Assembly: GCA_030765265.1 (NCBI GenBank) | Contig: JAVCCZ010000211.1 | Coordinates: 1 to 47,497, forward strand | DNA length: 47,497 nt | From: Candidatus Erginobacter occultus | Lineage (GTDB): Bacteria; Auribacterota; Erginobacteria; Erginobacterales; Erginobacteraceae | Direction of reading: 5' to 3' | Part shown: one piece after another, positions 31,466-40,363 of the stretch | Position numbering within the stretch: the first letter of the stretch is position 1 | How the letters are laid out: each line of letters begins with the position of its first letter | Translations under genes and position numbers: made by a program | Notes under the pieces: model-generated | Seen by the model: only the letters and a program-made list of their open reading frames with translations | Databases searched by the model: none | Told to the model about the DNA's origin: nothing

Positions 31466-33184
31466 ATGATCTCGAATCGGACAGTTGAAGAGATCCTTCT
31501 CGAAGAAGGAGCCATCGACGATGAAACCCTGGCCAAGGCCCGGGCCCGGCAATCCGGTCCCGCCCGGGGCCAGGCCATCGGTGATATTCTCCTCGAACTG
31601 GGGGCGATCAACCAGGAGCAGTACCGCCGGGCGCTCGGCCGCCAGCTCAACCTTCCCTACCTGGAATCCCTCTCCGAGGAGATGGTCGATAAGGAGATCA
31701 TCTCCCGGGTGCCGATTAACTTCCTCCTCGCCCACCAGCTGATTCCGCTCCAGGAGGAGAACGGGGTCGTCCGGGTGGCGATGGCCAACCCGCTCGAGGT
31801 CCAGCCCCTCGATGACCTCCGGCTGCTTTTGGAGAAAGAGGTCACCCCGGTGGTTAGTCCGCCCGACGAGATCGTCCGGATCGCCAACCGCTCCTACGGC
31901 CACGCCGAGGGTGCGGCCGAGGCGGTGATGGAGGGGATGGAGGAGGACGAAGCCGCCGAGCAGGTAACCGTGGCCGACCAGGCCGAGGATCTCCTCGACA
32001 TCGCCTCCAAGGCCCCGGTGATCAAGCTGGTCAACCTGATCCTCTTCGAGGCGGCCAAGGCCCGGGCCAGCGATATCCATATCGAGCCCTTTGAGAAGGA
32101 ACTCCGGGTCCGCTACCGGATCGACGGCGTCCTTTACGAAGCCCTGACCCCGCCCAAACAGTACCAGTCGGCGATCACCTCCCGGATCAAAATTATGGCC
32201 AACCTGAATATCGCCGAGAAGCGTCTCCCCCAGGACGGCCGGATCAAGATCCGGATCACCGACCGGGAGATCGATCTCCGGGTCTCCCTGATCCCGGTCT
32301 CTTTCGGGGAGCGGATCGTGCTCAGACTCCTCGACCGCTCAGCCCAGATTTACAGTCTTCACGACCTCGGGATGAGCGATGACCGGCTGGCCCTCTTCGC
32401 CCGGCTGCTCAAGCTTACTCACGGGATTATCCTGGTCACCGGGCCGACCGGGTCGGGGAAGACCACCACCCTCTACGCCGCCCTCTCGGCCGTCAACTCC
32501 CAGGAGCAGAATATCATCACCGTCGAGGACCCGGTCGAGTACCAGATGGCGGGGATCGGGCAGATCCAGGCCAACCCCAAGATCGGGCTGACCTTTGCCA
32601 GCGGTCTCCGCTCGATCCTCAGGCAGGACCCGGACGTGGTCTTGATCGGGGAGATGCGGGACCACGAGACCGCCGAGATCGCCATCCAGGCCAGCCTGAC
32701 CGGCCACCTGGTCTTCTCCACCCTCCACACCAACGACGCCTCCGGGGCGATCACCCGGCTGGTCGATATGGGGGTCGAGGCCTACCTGGTCTCCTCCTCG
32801 GTGGTCGGGATTATGGCCCAGCGGCTGGTGCGGACGATCTGCCCCCACTGCCGGGAGAGCTTCCGTCCTGAAGAAGAAGCCCTGAAGGAGATCGGCCTCA
32901 CCCTGGACGATATCCCGGAGAAAACTCTCTACCGGGGACGGGGCTGCGACAAGTGTTTTCAATCCGGGTATATGGGCCGGAGCGGGATCTTCGAGATTCT
33001 TTTAATCGACGACGAGATCCGCCGGATGGTCCTGGAGCGGACCAATACCGGGGTGATCAAGAAGGCGGCCCTGAGAAAGGGGATGCGGACCCTGCGGATG
33101 GACGGCGCCCGCCAGGTCAGGGAAGGGAATACCACCATCGAGGAAGTCGTCCGGGTCACCCAGGAAGACATTATCGAAGTCTAA
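31466..33184 (+). CDS. gspE: Type II secretion system ATPase GspE
   Basis: A 572-residue cytoplasmic hexameric ATPase that powers pseudopilus assembly. The N-terminal N1E domain (LGRQLNLPYL) is followed by the N2 domain with ASDIHIEPFEKELRVRYRID. Walker A is GPTGSGKT (326-333). The Asp box and Walker B (PDVVLIGEMRDHETAEIAIQ) and the His box (LVFSTLHTNDA) follow. The zinc motif is Cys459-x2-Cys462 and Cys494-x2-Cys497. Length is at the upper end of normal because the N1E region is complete. It starts 17 bases after gspD. Confidence 0.96.
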   Translation: MISNRTVEEILLEEGAIDDETLAKARARQSGPARGQAIGDILLELGAINQEQYRRALGRQLNLPYLESLSEEMVDKEIISRVPINFLLAHQLIPLQEENGVVRVAMANPLEVQPLDDLRLLLEKEVTPVVSPPDEIVRIANRSYGHAEGAAEAVMEGMEEDEAAEQVTVADQAEDLLDIASKAPVIKLVNLILFEAAKARASDIHIEPFEKELRVRYRIDGVLYEALTPPKQYQSAITSRIKIMANLNIAEKRLPQDGRIKIRITDREIDLRVSLIPVSFGERIVLRLLDRSAQIYSLHDLGMSDDRLALFARLLKLTHGIILVTGPTGSGKTTTLYAALSAVNSQEQNIITVEDPVEYQMAGIGQIQANPKIGLTFASGLRSILRQDPDVVLIGEMRDHETAEIAIQASLTGHLVFSTLHTNDASGAITRLVDMGVEAYLVSSSVVGIMAQRLVRTICPHCRESFRPEEEALKEIGLTLDDIPEKTLYRGRGCDKCFQSGYMGRSGIFEILLIDDEIRRMVLERTNTGVIKKAALRKGMRTLRMDGARQVREGNTTIEEVVRVTQEDIIEV

Positions 33185-33205
33185 AATTTTTCGGAGAAAA
33201 ATTTT

Positions 33206-34426
33206 ATGCCGGTATTTGATTACAAGGCGTTAAACGGGAAGGGCGAACAGGCGTCGGGGATTATCGACGCTGACAGCGCCGCCGCCGCCCGTTCCAAGCT
33301 CCGCCGCCAGGGGCTCTTCCCGACCGAGGTGACGGAGTCGGAGGAGAAGATCGACCTGAGGAGCGATCAGGCGATCTCCCGAATCTTTCACCGGGTCAAG
33401 GCCGGCGAGGTGGCGGTCTTCACCCGGCAGACCGCCACCCTGCTCGCTTCCGGTCTCCAGCTGGTCCAGGCCCTCAACGCCCTGATCGACCAGTTGGAGA
33501 AAAGCCCCCTGAAAAGGGTGATCATCAAGGTCCGGGACCAGGTCAACGCCGGCCAGAGTTTTGCCGAATCCCTCAAGGGTTTTCCCCGGATCTTTCCGCC
33601 GCTCTATACCAATATGATCGAGGCCGGGGAAGCCGCCGGCGCCCTCGACGTGGTCCTGGAGCGGCTGGCCGACCTGACCGAGAAGAACGTCAAGATGCGC
33701 AACCACATCCGCTCGGTGATGATCTACCCGCTCCTGGTCGGTTTTATCGGGGTGGCGGTGATCGTCTTCCTCCTGGTCAACGTCGTCCCCACCATCACCA
33801 GCATCTTCGCCGAGACCCAGCAGGCCCTGCCCCTCCCCACGGTGATCCTGTTGAGCGTCAGCGACTTTGTCCGCGGTTACTGGTGGGCCCTGATCCTGAT
33901 CGCGGCCGGTCTTTACTTTCTCTTCAATTTCTGGAAGAACGGCCGCCGGGGCCGGATGGTGATCGACCGGCTCAAGCTCCGGCTCCCCCTCCTCGGCCCC
34001 CTGGTCAGGAAGATCGCCGTGGTCCGCTTCAGCCGGACCCTGGCCACCCTGGTCTCCAGCGGGGCCCCCCTGATCGAATCTCTCCGGATTGTCGGCTCGA
34101 TCGTCAATAACACCGTAATCGCCTCCGCGATCGGTGACGCGATCGAGGCGATCCGGGCCGGGCAGTCGATCGCCGGCCCTTTCCGGAAGAGCCGGATCTT
34201 TCCCCCGATCGTGGTCCATATGATCGCGATCGGCGAGGCCAGCGGTTCCCTGGAACCGATGCTGGAGAAGATCGCCCAATCCTACGAGGACGAGGTCGAT
34301 ACCACGGTCAGCGCCCTGACCTCTCTCCTGGAGCCGATAATGATCGTGATTATGGGGGTGGTGGTCGGTTACATCGTCCTCTCGATTATGCTGCCGATCT
34401 TCCAGATGAGCCAGGTGATGGCGTAG
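33206..34426 (+). CDS. gspF: Type II secretion system inner-membrane platform protein GspF
   Basis: A 406-residue polytopic protein with the duplicated GspF domain. Features in order are the N-terminal FDYKALNGKGEQASGIIDAD and FTRQTATLLASGLQLVQALN. The first membrane pair includes YPLLVGFIGVAVIVFLLVNV. The second copy contains FSRTLATLVSSGAPLIESLR, and the last helix is PIMIVIMGVVVGYIVLSIML. It is the standard length. ATG 33206 follows TCGGAG. It contacts the ATPase and GspL at the base of the pseudopilus. Confidence 0.95.
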   Translation: MPVFDYKALNGKGEQASGIIDADSAAAARSKLRRQGLFPTEVTESEEKIDLRSDQAISRIFHRVKAGEVAVFTRQTATLLASGLQLVQALNALIDQLEKSPLKRVIIKVRDQVNAGQSFAESLKGFPRIFPPLYTNMIEAGEAAGALDVVLERLADLTEKNVKMRNHIRSVMIYPLLVGFIGVAVIVFLLVNVVPTITSIFAETQQALPLPTVILLSVSDFVRGYWWALILIAAGLYFLFNFWKNGRRGRMVIDRLKLRLPLLGPLVRKIAVVRFSRTLATLVSSGAPLIESLRIVGSIVNNTVIASAIGDAIEAIRAGQSIAGPFRKSRIFPPIVVHMIAIGEASGSLEPMLEKIAQSYEDEVDTTVSALTSLLEPIMIVIMGVVVGYIVLSIMLPIFQMSQVMA

Positions 34427-34431
34427 AAGGA

Positions 34432-34485
34432 GTTTAAAGTTCGAAGTTTAAAGTGCCTAAAGTAGGGTCAAGGCACGCCTTGACC
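34432..34485. repeat. AAGTTCGAAGTTTAA microrepeat followed by GGTCAAGGC palindrome
   Basis: The gspF-gspG gap starts with AAAGTTCGAAGTTTAAAGT, also found before gspL (38028-38055). It then holds GGTCAAGGC (34466-34474) and its exact inverse GCCTTGACC (34477-34485) around two bases. The latter resembles a widespread extragenic palindrome. Neither has a T-tract after it. Confidence 0.6.
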
Positions 34486-34508
34486 ACTTGCCTAAAAGGA
34501 GGCAGGAG

Positions 34509-34922
34509 ATGAGAAGAAAGGAAGCAAAGACTATGTCCAACCAGGGATTCACGCTGGTGGAACTGATGGTCGTGATCGCGATCATCGGTTTTCTGGCCGG
34601 GGTGATCGCTATCCAGGTGAGAAAGCCGATCGGGGACGCCCAGCGGGGGGCGGCCCAGATGCAGATTAAGAATATCGAGTCGGCGATCGGATTTTACTAC
34701 GCCCAGCACTATAAAAATCCCGATACCCTCGCCGTCCTGGTCCCGGACTATATGAAACAGGTTCCGGTTGATCCCTGGGGGAACCCCTATCATTACAGTG
34801 CGGTCAGCCAGCAAGGCCAGGATTTCGACATCGCCTCCTGGGGCGCGGACGGCGCCGCCGGGGGAGCCGGCGAGAACGCCGACGTTACCAACTGGGATAT
34901 CAGCGGATCGGGCGATCAGTAA
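34509..34922 (+). CDS. gspG: Type II secretion major pseudopilin GspG
   Basis: A 137-residue prepilin-like protein. Cleavage by a prepilin peptidase is expected at QG/FTLVELMVV, with Glu at +5. Methylation of the new N-terminal Phe and a single hydrophobic helix (to about residue 37) should follow. The C-terminal part has the GspG hallmark PVDPWGNPYHYS and a calcium-loop-like, Asp/Gly-rich end. The best ribosome site (AAAAGGAGG, 34494-34502) serves ATG 34509, giving a leader of 13 residues. ATG 34533 would give a 5-residue leader and has GAAAGGAA before it. The pseudopilin peptidase (gspO) is not in the window. Confidence 0.93.
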   Translation: MRRKEAKTMSNQGFTLVELMVVIAIIGFLAGVIAIQVRKPIGDAQRGAAQMQIKNIESAIGFYYAQHYKNPDTLAVLVPDYMKQVPVDPWGNPYHYSAVSQQGQDFDIASWGADGAAGGAGENADVTNWDISGSGDQ

Positions 34923-34934
34923 GCGGAGCGGGCG

Positions 34935-35441
34935 ATGGAGCGGCTTGATAACGAGCGGTCCACGGGGTTTACCCTGATCGAGCTAGCCGTGGTCTTGAGT
35001 CTGATCGGGATGATCTTCCTGGTCGTCTTTCCCAATCTTACCGGTCTTTTATCCGGTCGGCGGCTGATGGGGTTCAGCCGGGAGATGGCCGGGGCGCTCG
35101 ATTACGCCCGGGCCCGGGCGGTAATCGAGGGCCGGCCCCTTACCTTCCGGGTCGACCGGGAGGAGGGGGAATACTCGGTCTGGAGGAAGAAAGAGTCCGG
35201 CGACGATTACAGCCGGGCGGCCGAGGACGAGATCGTCAAGAAATGGCAGATCCCGGCCGAGATCAAGGTCGGCCAGGTGGAGCTGGAGACCAAGGTAACC
35301 GAAGGGTTCGAGCCGGTGATCAGGTTTTATCCCCGGGGAAATTCCAACGGGGCGGTGATCTCCCTGGAGACGGTCCGGGGGGACAAGGCCCGGATCCGGG
35401 TCAAGCCGTATACCGGCCGTTCGGAGATAATGGTTAATTGA
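34935..35441 (+). CDS. gspH: Type II secretion minor pseudopilin GspH
   Basis: A 168-residue minor pseudopilin. The leader MERLDNERSTG ends in the cleavage site G/FTLIELAVVLSL, with Glu at +5. A helix and the GspH-type region follow (RLMGFSREMAGALDYARARA, VIEGRPLTFRVD). A beta-rich globular part ends in RIRVKPYTGRSEI. It lies 12 bases after gspG. GspH sits in the pseudopilus near its tip and is thought to prime assembly with I, J and K. Confidence 0.88.
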   Translation: MERLDNERSTGFTLIELAVVLSLIGMIFLVVFPNLTGLLSGRRLMGFSREMAGALDYARARAVIEGRPLTFRVDREEGEYSVWRKKESGDDYSRAAEDEIVKKWQIPAEIKVGQVELETKVTEGFEPVIRFYPRGNSNGAVISLETVRGDKARIRVKPYTGRSEIMVN

Positions 35442-35454
35442 CACGCGGACTGAT

Positions 35455-35898
35455 ATGAAACCGGGGAGAAACGCCGGGTTTACCCTGCTCGAGGTTATGG
35501 TGGCCGTGGCCATCCTGGCGGTCGGGGTGGTGCCCCTGCTGGTTACCCACGCCACCACGGTCTCCAACATCCGCCGGAGCCGGGAGTTGACCGTGGCCGG
35601 GCTGATGGCCCGGGAGCGGCTGGCCGAGCTGGAGATCTATGGTTTTTTCGCTCTCGCCGACGAGGCGGGTCTCTTCGAGCCGCCGGGGAGTTCCGGCCCG
35701 GGCAGTGAGCCCCATCCGGCTTTAAAGCTCGAGGAGGGGGTGGAAGAGATCGAGCTGGCGGCCCTGCTGGAGGCGAAGGTGGAAGTCAACCGCCGGAACC
35801 GGCCCTCCGGCAAAGAGGATGATCCGTCCGAGATAACCCTGGCTACCTATATCGTGAACCTCTATTTCGAGCCGGAGGAGATGGATCCGGAGGAGTGA
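35455..35898 (+). CDS. gspI: Type II secretion minor pseudopilin GspI
   Basis: A 147-residue minor pseudopilin with short basic leader MKPGRNAG and cleavage site G/FTLLEVMVAVAILAVG, with Glu at +5. The segment VAGLMARERLAELEIYGFFA corresponds to the GspI core. The C-terminal part is acidic. It lies 13 bases after gspH and 4 bases before gspJ. With J and K it should form the tip complex. Confidence 0.88.
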   Translation: MKPGRNAGFTLLEVMVAVAILAVGVVPLLVTHATTVSNIRRSRELTVAGLMARERLAELEIYGFFALADEAGLFEPPGSSGPGSEPHPALKLEEGVEEIELAALLEAKVEVNRRNRPSGKEDDPSEITLATYIVNLYFEPEEMDPEE

Positions 35899-35902
35899 GA
35901 GA

Positions 35903-36628
35903 TTGCTGAAGCAGCGATTCAAGCAGCCGTTACCCCGCCGGGACGGCGGATTCACGGTGATGGAGATATTGATCGCCATCACTCTGGGCGCGGTTATCCT
36001 GGCTTCGGTTTACGGGTCTTACCATATGGTGGTGAAGACCACCGCCAATTACAACCAGGTCTCCGACATCTACCAGACCGGGCGGATCGTCCTCGACACG
36101 CTGGCCCGGGAGATCAGCGGCGCCTATCAGCCGCTGTTCGCCGAAAAGGGCGAGATGTTTTTCGGGGAAGATGAGTGGTCCGCTGGACGGGAGAGCGATA
36201 CCCTGCGGATGATTACCACCACCTCGCTCCAGAGGAGCGAAACCGAAGTCGGTTACGATTCTTATGAAATCAGTTACTACCTGGGGGCCGGGGAGAAGAA
36301 AGGTCTGCTCCTGATGCAGGCCGCCCCCTACTTCAGCCTCGAAGAACCGTTTGAAGAAGGAGAGGAGATAATATTGGCCGAGAACGTCCGGGCTCTGAAT
36401 TTCGAATACTATGACGGAATGGAGTGGGTCAAGAGCTGGAAATGGGAGGAGCCGGCCGGACAGGATGGTGGAGAGGAAGATGGGGAGGAGCCGCCGGTTC
36501 TCCCCTACGGGGTCCGGATTACCCTCGCCGTCGGCCTGCCGGAAGAGGAGCCGGTCCGCTTCCATACCACCGCTTTCCTCCCGATGACCCCCCGGCCGGA
36601 GGAAGAGGAAGAAGAAGAGGAGCTGTAA
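35903..36628 (+). CDS. gspJ: Type II secretion minor pseudopilin GspJ
   Basis: A 241-residue minor pseudopilin that starts at TTG 35903, behind GGAGG overlapping the end of gspI. The leader is MLKQRFKQPLPRRDGG and the cleavage site G/FTVMEILIAITLGAVI, with Glu at +5. GspJ-type features are YQTGRIVLDTLAREISGAYQ and NVRALNFEYYDGMEWVKSW. The C-terminus is a poly-Glu run (last eight residues), which would give a strongly acidic tip surface. No in-frame ATG before the cleavage site offers a better start. Confidence 0.88.
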   Translation: MLKQRFKQPLPRRDGGFTVMEILIAITLGAVILASVYGSYHMVVKTTANYNQVSDIYQTGRIVLDTLAREISGAYQPLFAEKGEMFFGEDEWSAGRESDTLRMITTTSLQRSETEVGYDSYEISYYLGAGEKKGLLLMQAAPYFSLEEPFEEGEEIILAENVRALNFEYYDGMEWVKSWKWEEPAGQDGGEEDGEEPPVLPYGVRITLAVGLPEEEPVRFHTTAFLPMTPRPEEEEEEEEL

Positions 36629-36670
36629 AGCGTCCGGCTTGGAATTAATAAGAATTTTGATTGAGTTAAA

Positions 36671-38023
36671 ATGAAGAATTTGCCTTTACTACGTCGACTC
36701 AAGTCCCCAGTTGGTTTCTCCGGGGGAGAATCCGGGGTGGTCCTGCTGACGGTGGTCTTGATGATCGCCCTCCTCGGGGTCCTGGTGATGCAGTACAATT
36801 ACTTAAGCGGATTGGACGCGATGATGGCGATCGGCGCCCGGGACAGCACCGAGGCGTTCTTCCTGGCCCAGGCCGGGCTCAACCAGGCTATCCGGGTCCT
36901 CCAGGAAGATAAACTGGCCGATAGTGAGGAGACCGGGGAAGAGGACGCGACCGGCGGCCGCCAAACGGCGGTCTCCGGTGAGGAGGACGATAGCGGTTAT
37001 GACGGGCTCGACGAAGACTGGGCCCTGCCGCAATCCTGGTCCGAACTCGGCCGGGGGGAGTTCATCTTCAAGATCGTCGACGAGGACCGGAAGTTCAACA
37101 TTAACCTGATTCTTGAAGACGGCGTCTCCGAAGTGGCGGCGGCCCGGACACTGGCCGCCGGTGGTTCCGGGGAGAGCGAAGAGGAGGAAGATCCGGAAAA
37201 GCGTCGGCCGAAAGAAGTGATCGAGAAGAGTCGCGAAGAGGCCCGGGCGCTGGAGCGGGCCGAGTCGAAGCTGGAGGATAAAGAGGAGAAGGAAGAGATC
37301 GAGATCGATGAAGAATCCCGGGAATATCTCGCGATCCAATTATTGCTGGGGAAGGTCCGGGATCTGGCCGACGCGGCCGACGGGATCGATCCCTTCGCCC
37401 GGAGACTCTTCGACACCCCGGCCGGGACCCTGGACGCCATCGTTGACTGGTTCGAGGACAAACCGCCTTCCGGCCCCGATGAGTTTGAACGCTCCGGTCC
37501 GATGGAGACGATCGGGGAGCTGGCCCAGCTCAAGGGGGTGCCCCGGGAGATGCTGGTCGGTTATCCCCGGAGGGAAGAGATCGAGGAGGAGTCGGAAGAG
37601 GAAGGTCTGGTGCTGATCGATCCCTGGGCGCCGAAACCTTTCCTCGGGCTGCGGGGCTACCTCACGGTTTACGGGGACGGGAAGGTGAATATCAACACCG
37701 CCCCCCGGGAGATCCTGGAAGTGATGCTCGAGGACGAAAACGACGACCAGTCCAGCCTGGCGGCCGATGTCATCGCTGCCCGAGAGGAACTGCCGTTCGA
37801 GAAAGTCTCGGATGTCAACGATGACGAGTACCTGCGGGAACAGATCCTGACCAAATTTATGGAAAAATTCAAGGTTACCAGCGAGTACTTCAACATCCTC
37901 TCCGAAGGCCGGGTCGGCCAGGTCGTTGATGATGAGTTCCGGGGAACCACGGTCCGGATCCGCGCCGTGGTCCAGCGGCAGGATAACCGGGTGGTGATCT
38001 GTTACTGGCGGGTGGAGGAGTAG
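36671..38023 (+). CDS. gspK: Type II secretion minor pseudopilin GspK
   Basis: A 450-residue protein, large for a pseudopilin as expected for GspK. The leader ends GGES/GVVLLTVVLMIALLGVLV and lacks the usual Glu at +5, also typical of GspK. The globular part contains GEFIFKIVDEDRKFNINLI, the helix-hairpin-helix-like segment YGDGKVNINTAPREILEVML, and a C-terminal domain ending RAVVQRQDNRVVICYWRV. Between about residues 165 and 220 lies a very acidic, Lys/Glu-rich insert (EEEEDPEKRRPKEVIEKSRE and beyond). It is probably disordered and is not usual in the family. It lies 42 bases after gspJ. Confidence 0.88.
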   Translation: MKNLPLLRRLKSPVGFSGGESGVVLLTVVLMIALLGVLVMQYNYLSGLDAMMAIGARDSTEAFFLAQAGLNQAIRVLQEDKLADSEETGEEDATGGRQTAVSGEEDDSGYDGLDEDWALPQSWSELGRGEFIFKIVDEDRKFNINLILEDGVSEVAAARTLAAGGSGESEEEEDPEKRRPKEVIEKSREEARALERAESKLEDKEEKEEIEIDEESREYLAIQLLLGKVRDLADAADGIDPFARRLFDTPAGTLDAIVDWFEDKPPSGPDEFERSGPMETIGELAQLKGVPREMLVGYPRREEIEEESEEEGLVLIDPWAPKPFLGLRGYLTVYGDGKVNINTAPREILEVMLEDENDDQSSLAADVIAAREELPFEKVSDVNDDEYLREQILTKFMEKFKVTSEYFNILSEGRVGQVVDDEFRGTTVRIRAVVQRQDNRVVICYWRVEE

Positions 38024-38027
38024 GAAG

Positions 38028-38055
38028 TTCGAAGTTAAAAGTTCGAAGTTTAAAA
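38028..38055. repeat. AAGTTCGAAGTT microrepeat before gspL
   Basis: AAGTTCGAAGTTAAAAGTTCGAAGTTTAAAAG consists of two 15-base units (first 20 bases AAGTTCGAAGTTAAAAGTTC). It is shared with the gspF-gspG gap (34432-34450). It lies directly upstream of gspL, which has no clear ribosome site. Confidence 0.6.
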
Positions 38056-38071
38056 GTTTACATTCGATATT

Positions 38072-39691
38072 ATGAAAATTCAGAAACTGTTTCAGAATGG
38101 ATCCGGGCCGGCGCCATCCTGCCGGGCGATCGAGATCGGGACCGGGGCGATACGGGTCGCCGCCCTGAAGAGAGGGGGCAAGACCCCCCGTCTGACCGAC
38201 TACCGGGAAGCCGTTATCCCCCGGCAGGGTCCGGGACCCGCCCCGGCCGAGCTGGTCCGGGAGGAACTCCGGACCCTGGTCAAGGGGATGCGGCTCAAGG
38301 AAGACGTGATCACCACCGCCCTGCCGCTCTCTTCGACCTTTATCCGCCTGCTCGAGGTGCCCTTCACCAGGGTCGCCCAGATCCGCCAGGTGATCGCCTC
38401 CGAGGCCGAACTCCACGTTCCTTTCCCCCTGGAGGAGGTGATCATCGACTTCTGGGTGGTGGAAGAACTCCCGAAGGGGAAGGCCCGGGTGATGATGGCG
38501 GCGGTAAAGAAATCGGTCCTGGAAGTTCGTCTCCGCCTGCTCGCCGAAGCCGGGATCACCCCGACCCGGGTCAACCTCGACATTCTGGGGAACTGCCGGG
38601 CGGCCGTCGCTTCACCGCTTATCGACCCCGCCGAGGTGACGATGCTCCTCGATATCGGGGCCGCCCATAGCGGGGCCGCCTTCCTCCTCGGCGGGAGGGT
38701 GGTCTTTGTCCGGTCGATCTCCTGGGGGGGCGATACCCTTACCGCCGCCCTGGCCGAAACTGCCGGCGGCGGTTTCATCGCGGCCGAGGCCCGAAAGCTC
38801 GCCGCCGAGCCGGGTACAGCCGCACCGGCCTTTGCCGCCGCCTACGATCTTCTCGGGGTCGAACTGCTCCGGACCGTGACCGCCGCCTCCGGTCCCTGCG
38901 GCGGCCGGGCTCCCGACCGTTTGGTCCTGACCGGGGGCGGGAGCCGCGCGCCGGGCCTGGGAAAGTACTTGGAAGAGAAAACGGGGTTGAAGATAGTCGA
39001 GATCAGCCCCTCTTCGATTATCCGTTCCCGGCGGACCCCGCCCGGCCCCGGTTCCGCCGCCGTGATCGGCCTCGCCCTGAGCGAGACCGAACCCACCCGG
39101 GACCGGGTCGATTTCCGGCGGGAGGAGTTTGCCTTCACCGGGGCCTGGAAGAAGATTCGCCGCCGGATCATCTTAACCGGCTTTTTGACCGCCGGGGTGC
39201 TGGCCCTGCTGGCGTTGGGATTTTTCTGGAAGATCGGGATGGAGAGGAGAGAGGTGGAAAAGATCGACCGGCGGATCCGGCAGATCGTCCGCCTGACCTT
39301 CCCCGAGGCCCCGGTCCCGGTTCCCGGCCAGGAATTGCGGGTGATGGAAGAGGAACTGGAGAAGGCCGTCCAGGAACTGAATTTTTACCGGGAACTGGTC
39401 TCGATTTCGGCTCTCGATATCCTCCGGGAGATCAGCCGCGTGGTGCCGGAGTCGATCAAGGTCCAGGTGGTGGTGATGGATATCGACGAAAACCGGGTTG
39501 TCTTCCGCGGCCGGACCAACAACTACCGGTCGGCGGAACTGATCAAGAACGCCCTGGCCCAGTCGGAGTACTTCGATGGGGACAAGATCCGGGAGACCCG
39601 GGATTCCAAGACCCTCCTGAAAGGGGGCGAGCTGGTGACCGTGGAATTCGAGTACCTGCTCCCCCTGGCCTCGCGGGAGGGAACGCAATAG
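38072..39691 (+). CDS. gspL: Type II secretion protein GspL (PilM-PilN fusion type)
   Basis: A 539-residue protein. Residues about 15-345 form the cytoplasmic actin-like PilM/GspL domain: CRAIEIGTGAIRVAALKRGG, FIRLLEVPFTRVAQIRQVIA, EVTMLLDIGAAHSGAAFL and RLVLTGGGSRAPGLGKYL. A membrane helix follows at about 370-388 (RIILTGFLTAGVLALLALGF). The periplasmic PilN-like part has a coiled coil and a ferredoxin-like end (LREISRVVPESIKVQVVVMD). In type IV pili these are separate PilM and PilN; here they are one chain, as in GspL. It should bind GspE inside the cell and GspM in the membrane. Confidence 0.88.
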   Translation: MKIQKLFQNGSGPAPSCRAIEIGTGAIRVAALKRGGKTPRLTDYREAVIPRQGPGPAPAELVREELRTLVKGMRLKEDVITTALPLSSTFIRLLEVPFTRVAQIRQVIASEAELHVPFPLEEVIIDFWVVEELPKGKARVMMAAVKKSVLEVRLRLLAEAGITPTRVNLDILGNCRAAVASPLIDPAEVTMLLDIGAAHSGAAFLLGGRVVFVRSISWGGDTLTAALAETAGGGFIAAEARKLAAEPGTAAPAFAAAYDLLGVELLRTVTAASGPCGGRAPDRLVLTGGGSRAPGLGKYLEEKTGLKIVEISPSSIIRSRRTPPGPGSAAVIGLALSETEPTRDRVDFRREEFAFTGAWKKIRRRIILTGFLTAGVLALLALGFFWKIGMERREVEKIDRRIRQIVRLTFPEAPVPVPGQELRVMEEELEKAVQELNFYRELVSISALDILREISRVVPESIKVQVVVMDIDENRVVFRGRTNNYRSAELIKNALAQSEYFDGDKIRETRDSKTLLKGGELVTVEFEYLLPLASREGTQ

Positions 39692-39807
39692 GGTAGAATC
39701 AGCCGGGTTCCGGCGGCTCCGTCGGATGCGTCAGAGTCATCCGGCGGGTCGAAATATCCCGGGCTTAAGAGTCGGGATGTCCGGAGAAAAACCGGGAGAG
39801 ATACGTT

Positions 39808-40341
39808 ATGGGCTTGCAACCAAGAGAAAAACGGACGGTGATAGTCGGCGGCTGCCTCTTGTTTCTGATGGCGGTGCTTTACCTATTTTTCGTCAGCGAG
39901 GATTCCCTTTACCAACGCTGGACCGAGCTGCAAAGCGACGTCGCCGGTCGCCAGGAGGTCCTCTCCAAAATGGTCCGGGCCCAGGTCGCTTACCGGAATC
40001 TGACCCGGGAGGTCGGCCGGGTAACCGTCCGGCTGGCCGGAGCCGGCCGGGAGGCCACCCTGAAGGGTTATCTGGAAAGGCTGATCCGGGAACAGGCTCC
40101 GTCCGCCCGGCTGAAGCGGATGCCCTCCCGCGATCAGACCGTGGCCGACCTCTACCGCCAGACCCTGGTCACGATCGACCTGGAAAATATCACCATCCCC
40201 GAACTGGTTGATATTATGTCGGCGATGGAAGCCTCCGACCAGGGGATCAAGGTCCAGGGTTTGAAAGTCACCCTCAGCCGGGGAAGCGAAGACCAGCTCG
40301 ACGCGATCATCACCGCCCTGGCCGCCCGGCCGATGAATTGA
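39808..40341 (+). CDS. gspM: Type II secretion protein GspM (PilO-like)
   Basis: A 177-residue bitopic inner-membrane protein. A short basic N-terminus (MGLQPREKRT) is followed by one helix (VIVGGCLLFLMAVLYLFFV), a periplasmic coiled coil (about residues 35-75) and a small alpha/beta domain. The domain contains LKGYLERLIREQAPSARLKR and LVTIDLENITIPELVDIM, characteristic of GspM/PilO. ATG 39808 follows CGGGAGAG. It is the last recognisable T2SS gene; gspN and gspO are absent. The giant propeller gene follows after 84 bases. Confidence 0.85.
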   Translation: MGLQPREKRTVIVGGCLLFLMAVLYLFFVSEDSLYQRWTELQSDVAGRQEVLSKMVRAQVAYRNLTREVGRVTVRLAGAGREATLKGYLERLIREQAPSARLKRMPSRDQTVADLYRQTLVTIDLENITIPELVDIMSAMEASDQGIKVQGLKVTLSRGSEDQLDAIITALAARPMN

Positions 40342-40363
40342 ATCGAAAAATCCGAAAATTTCC

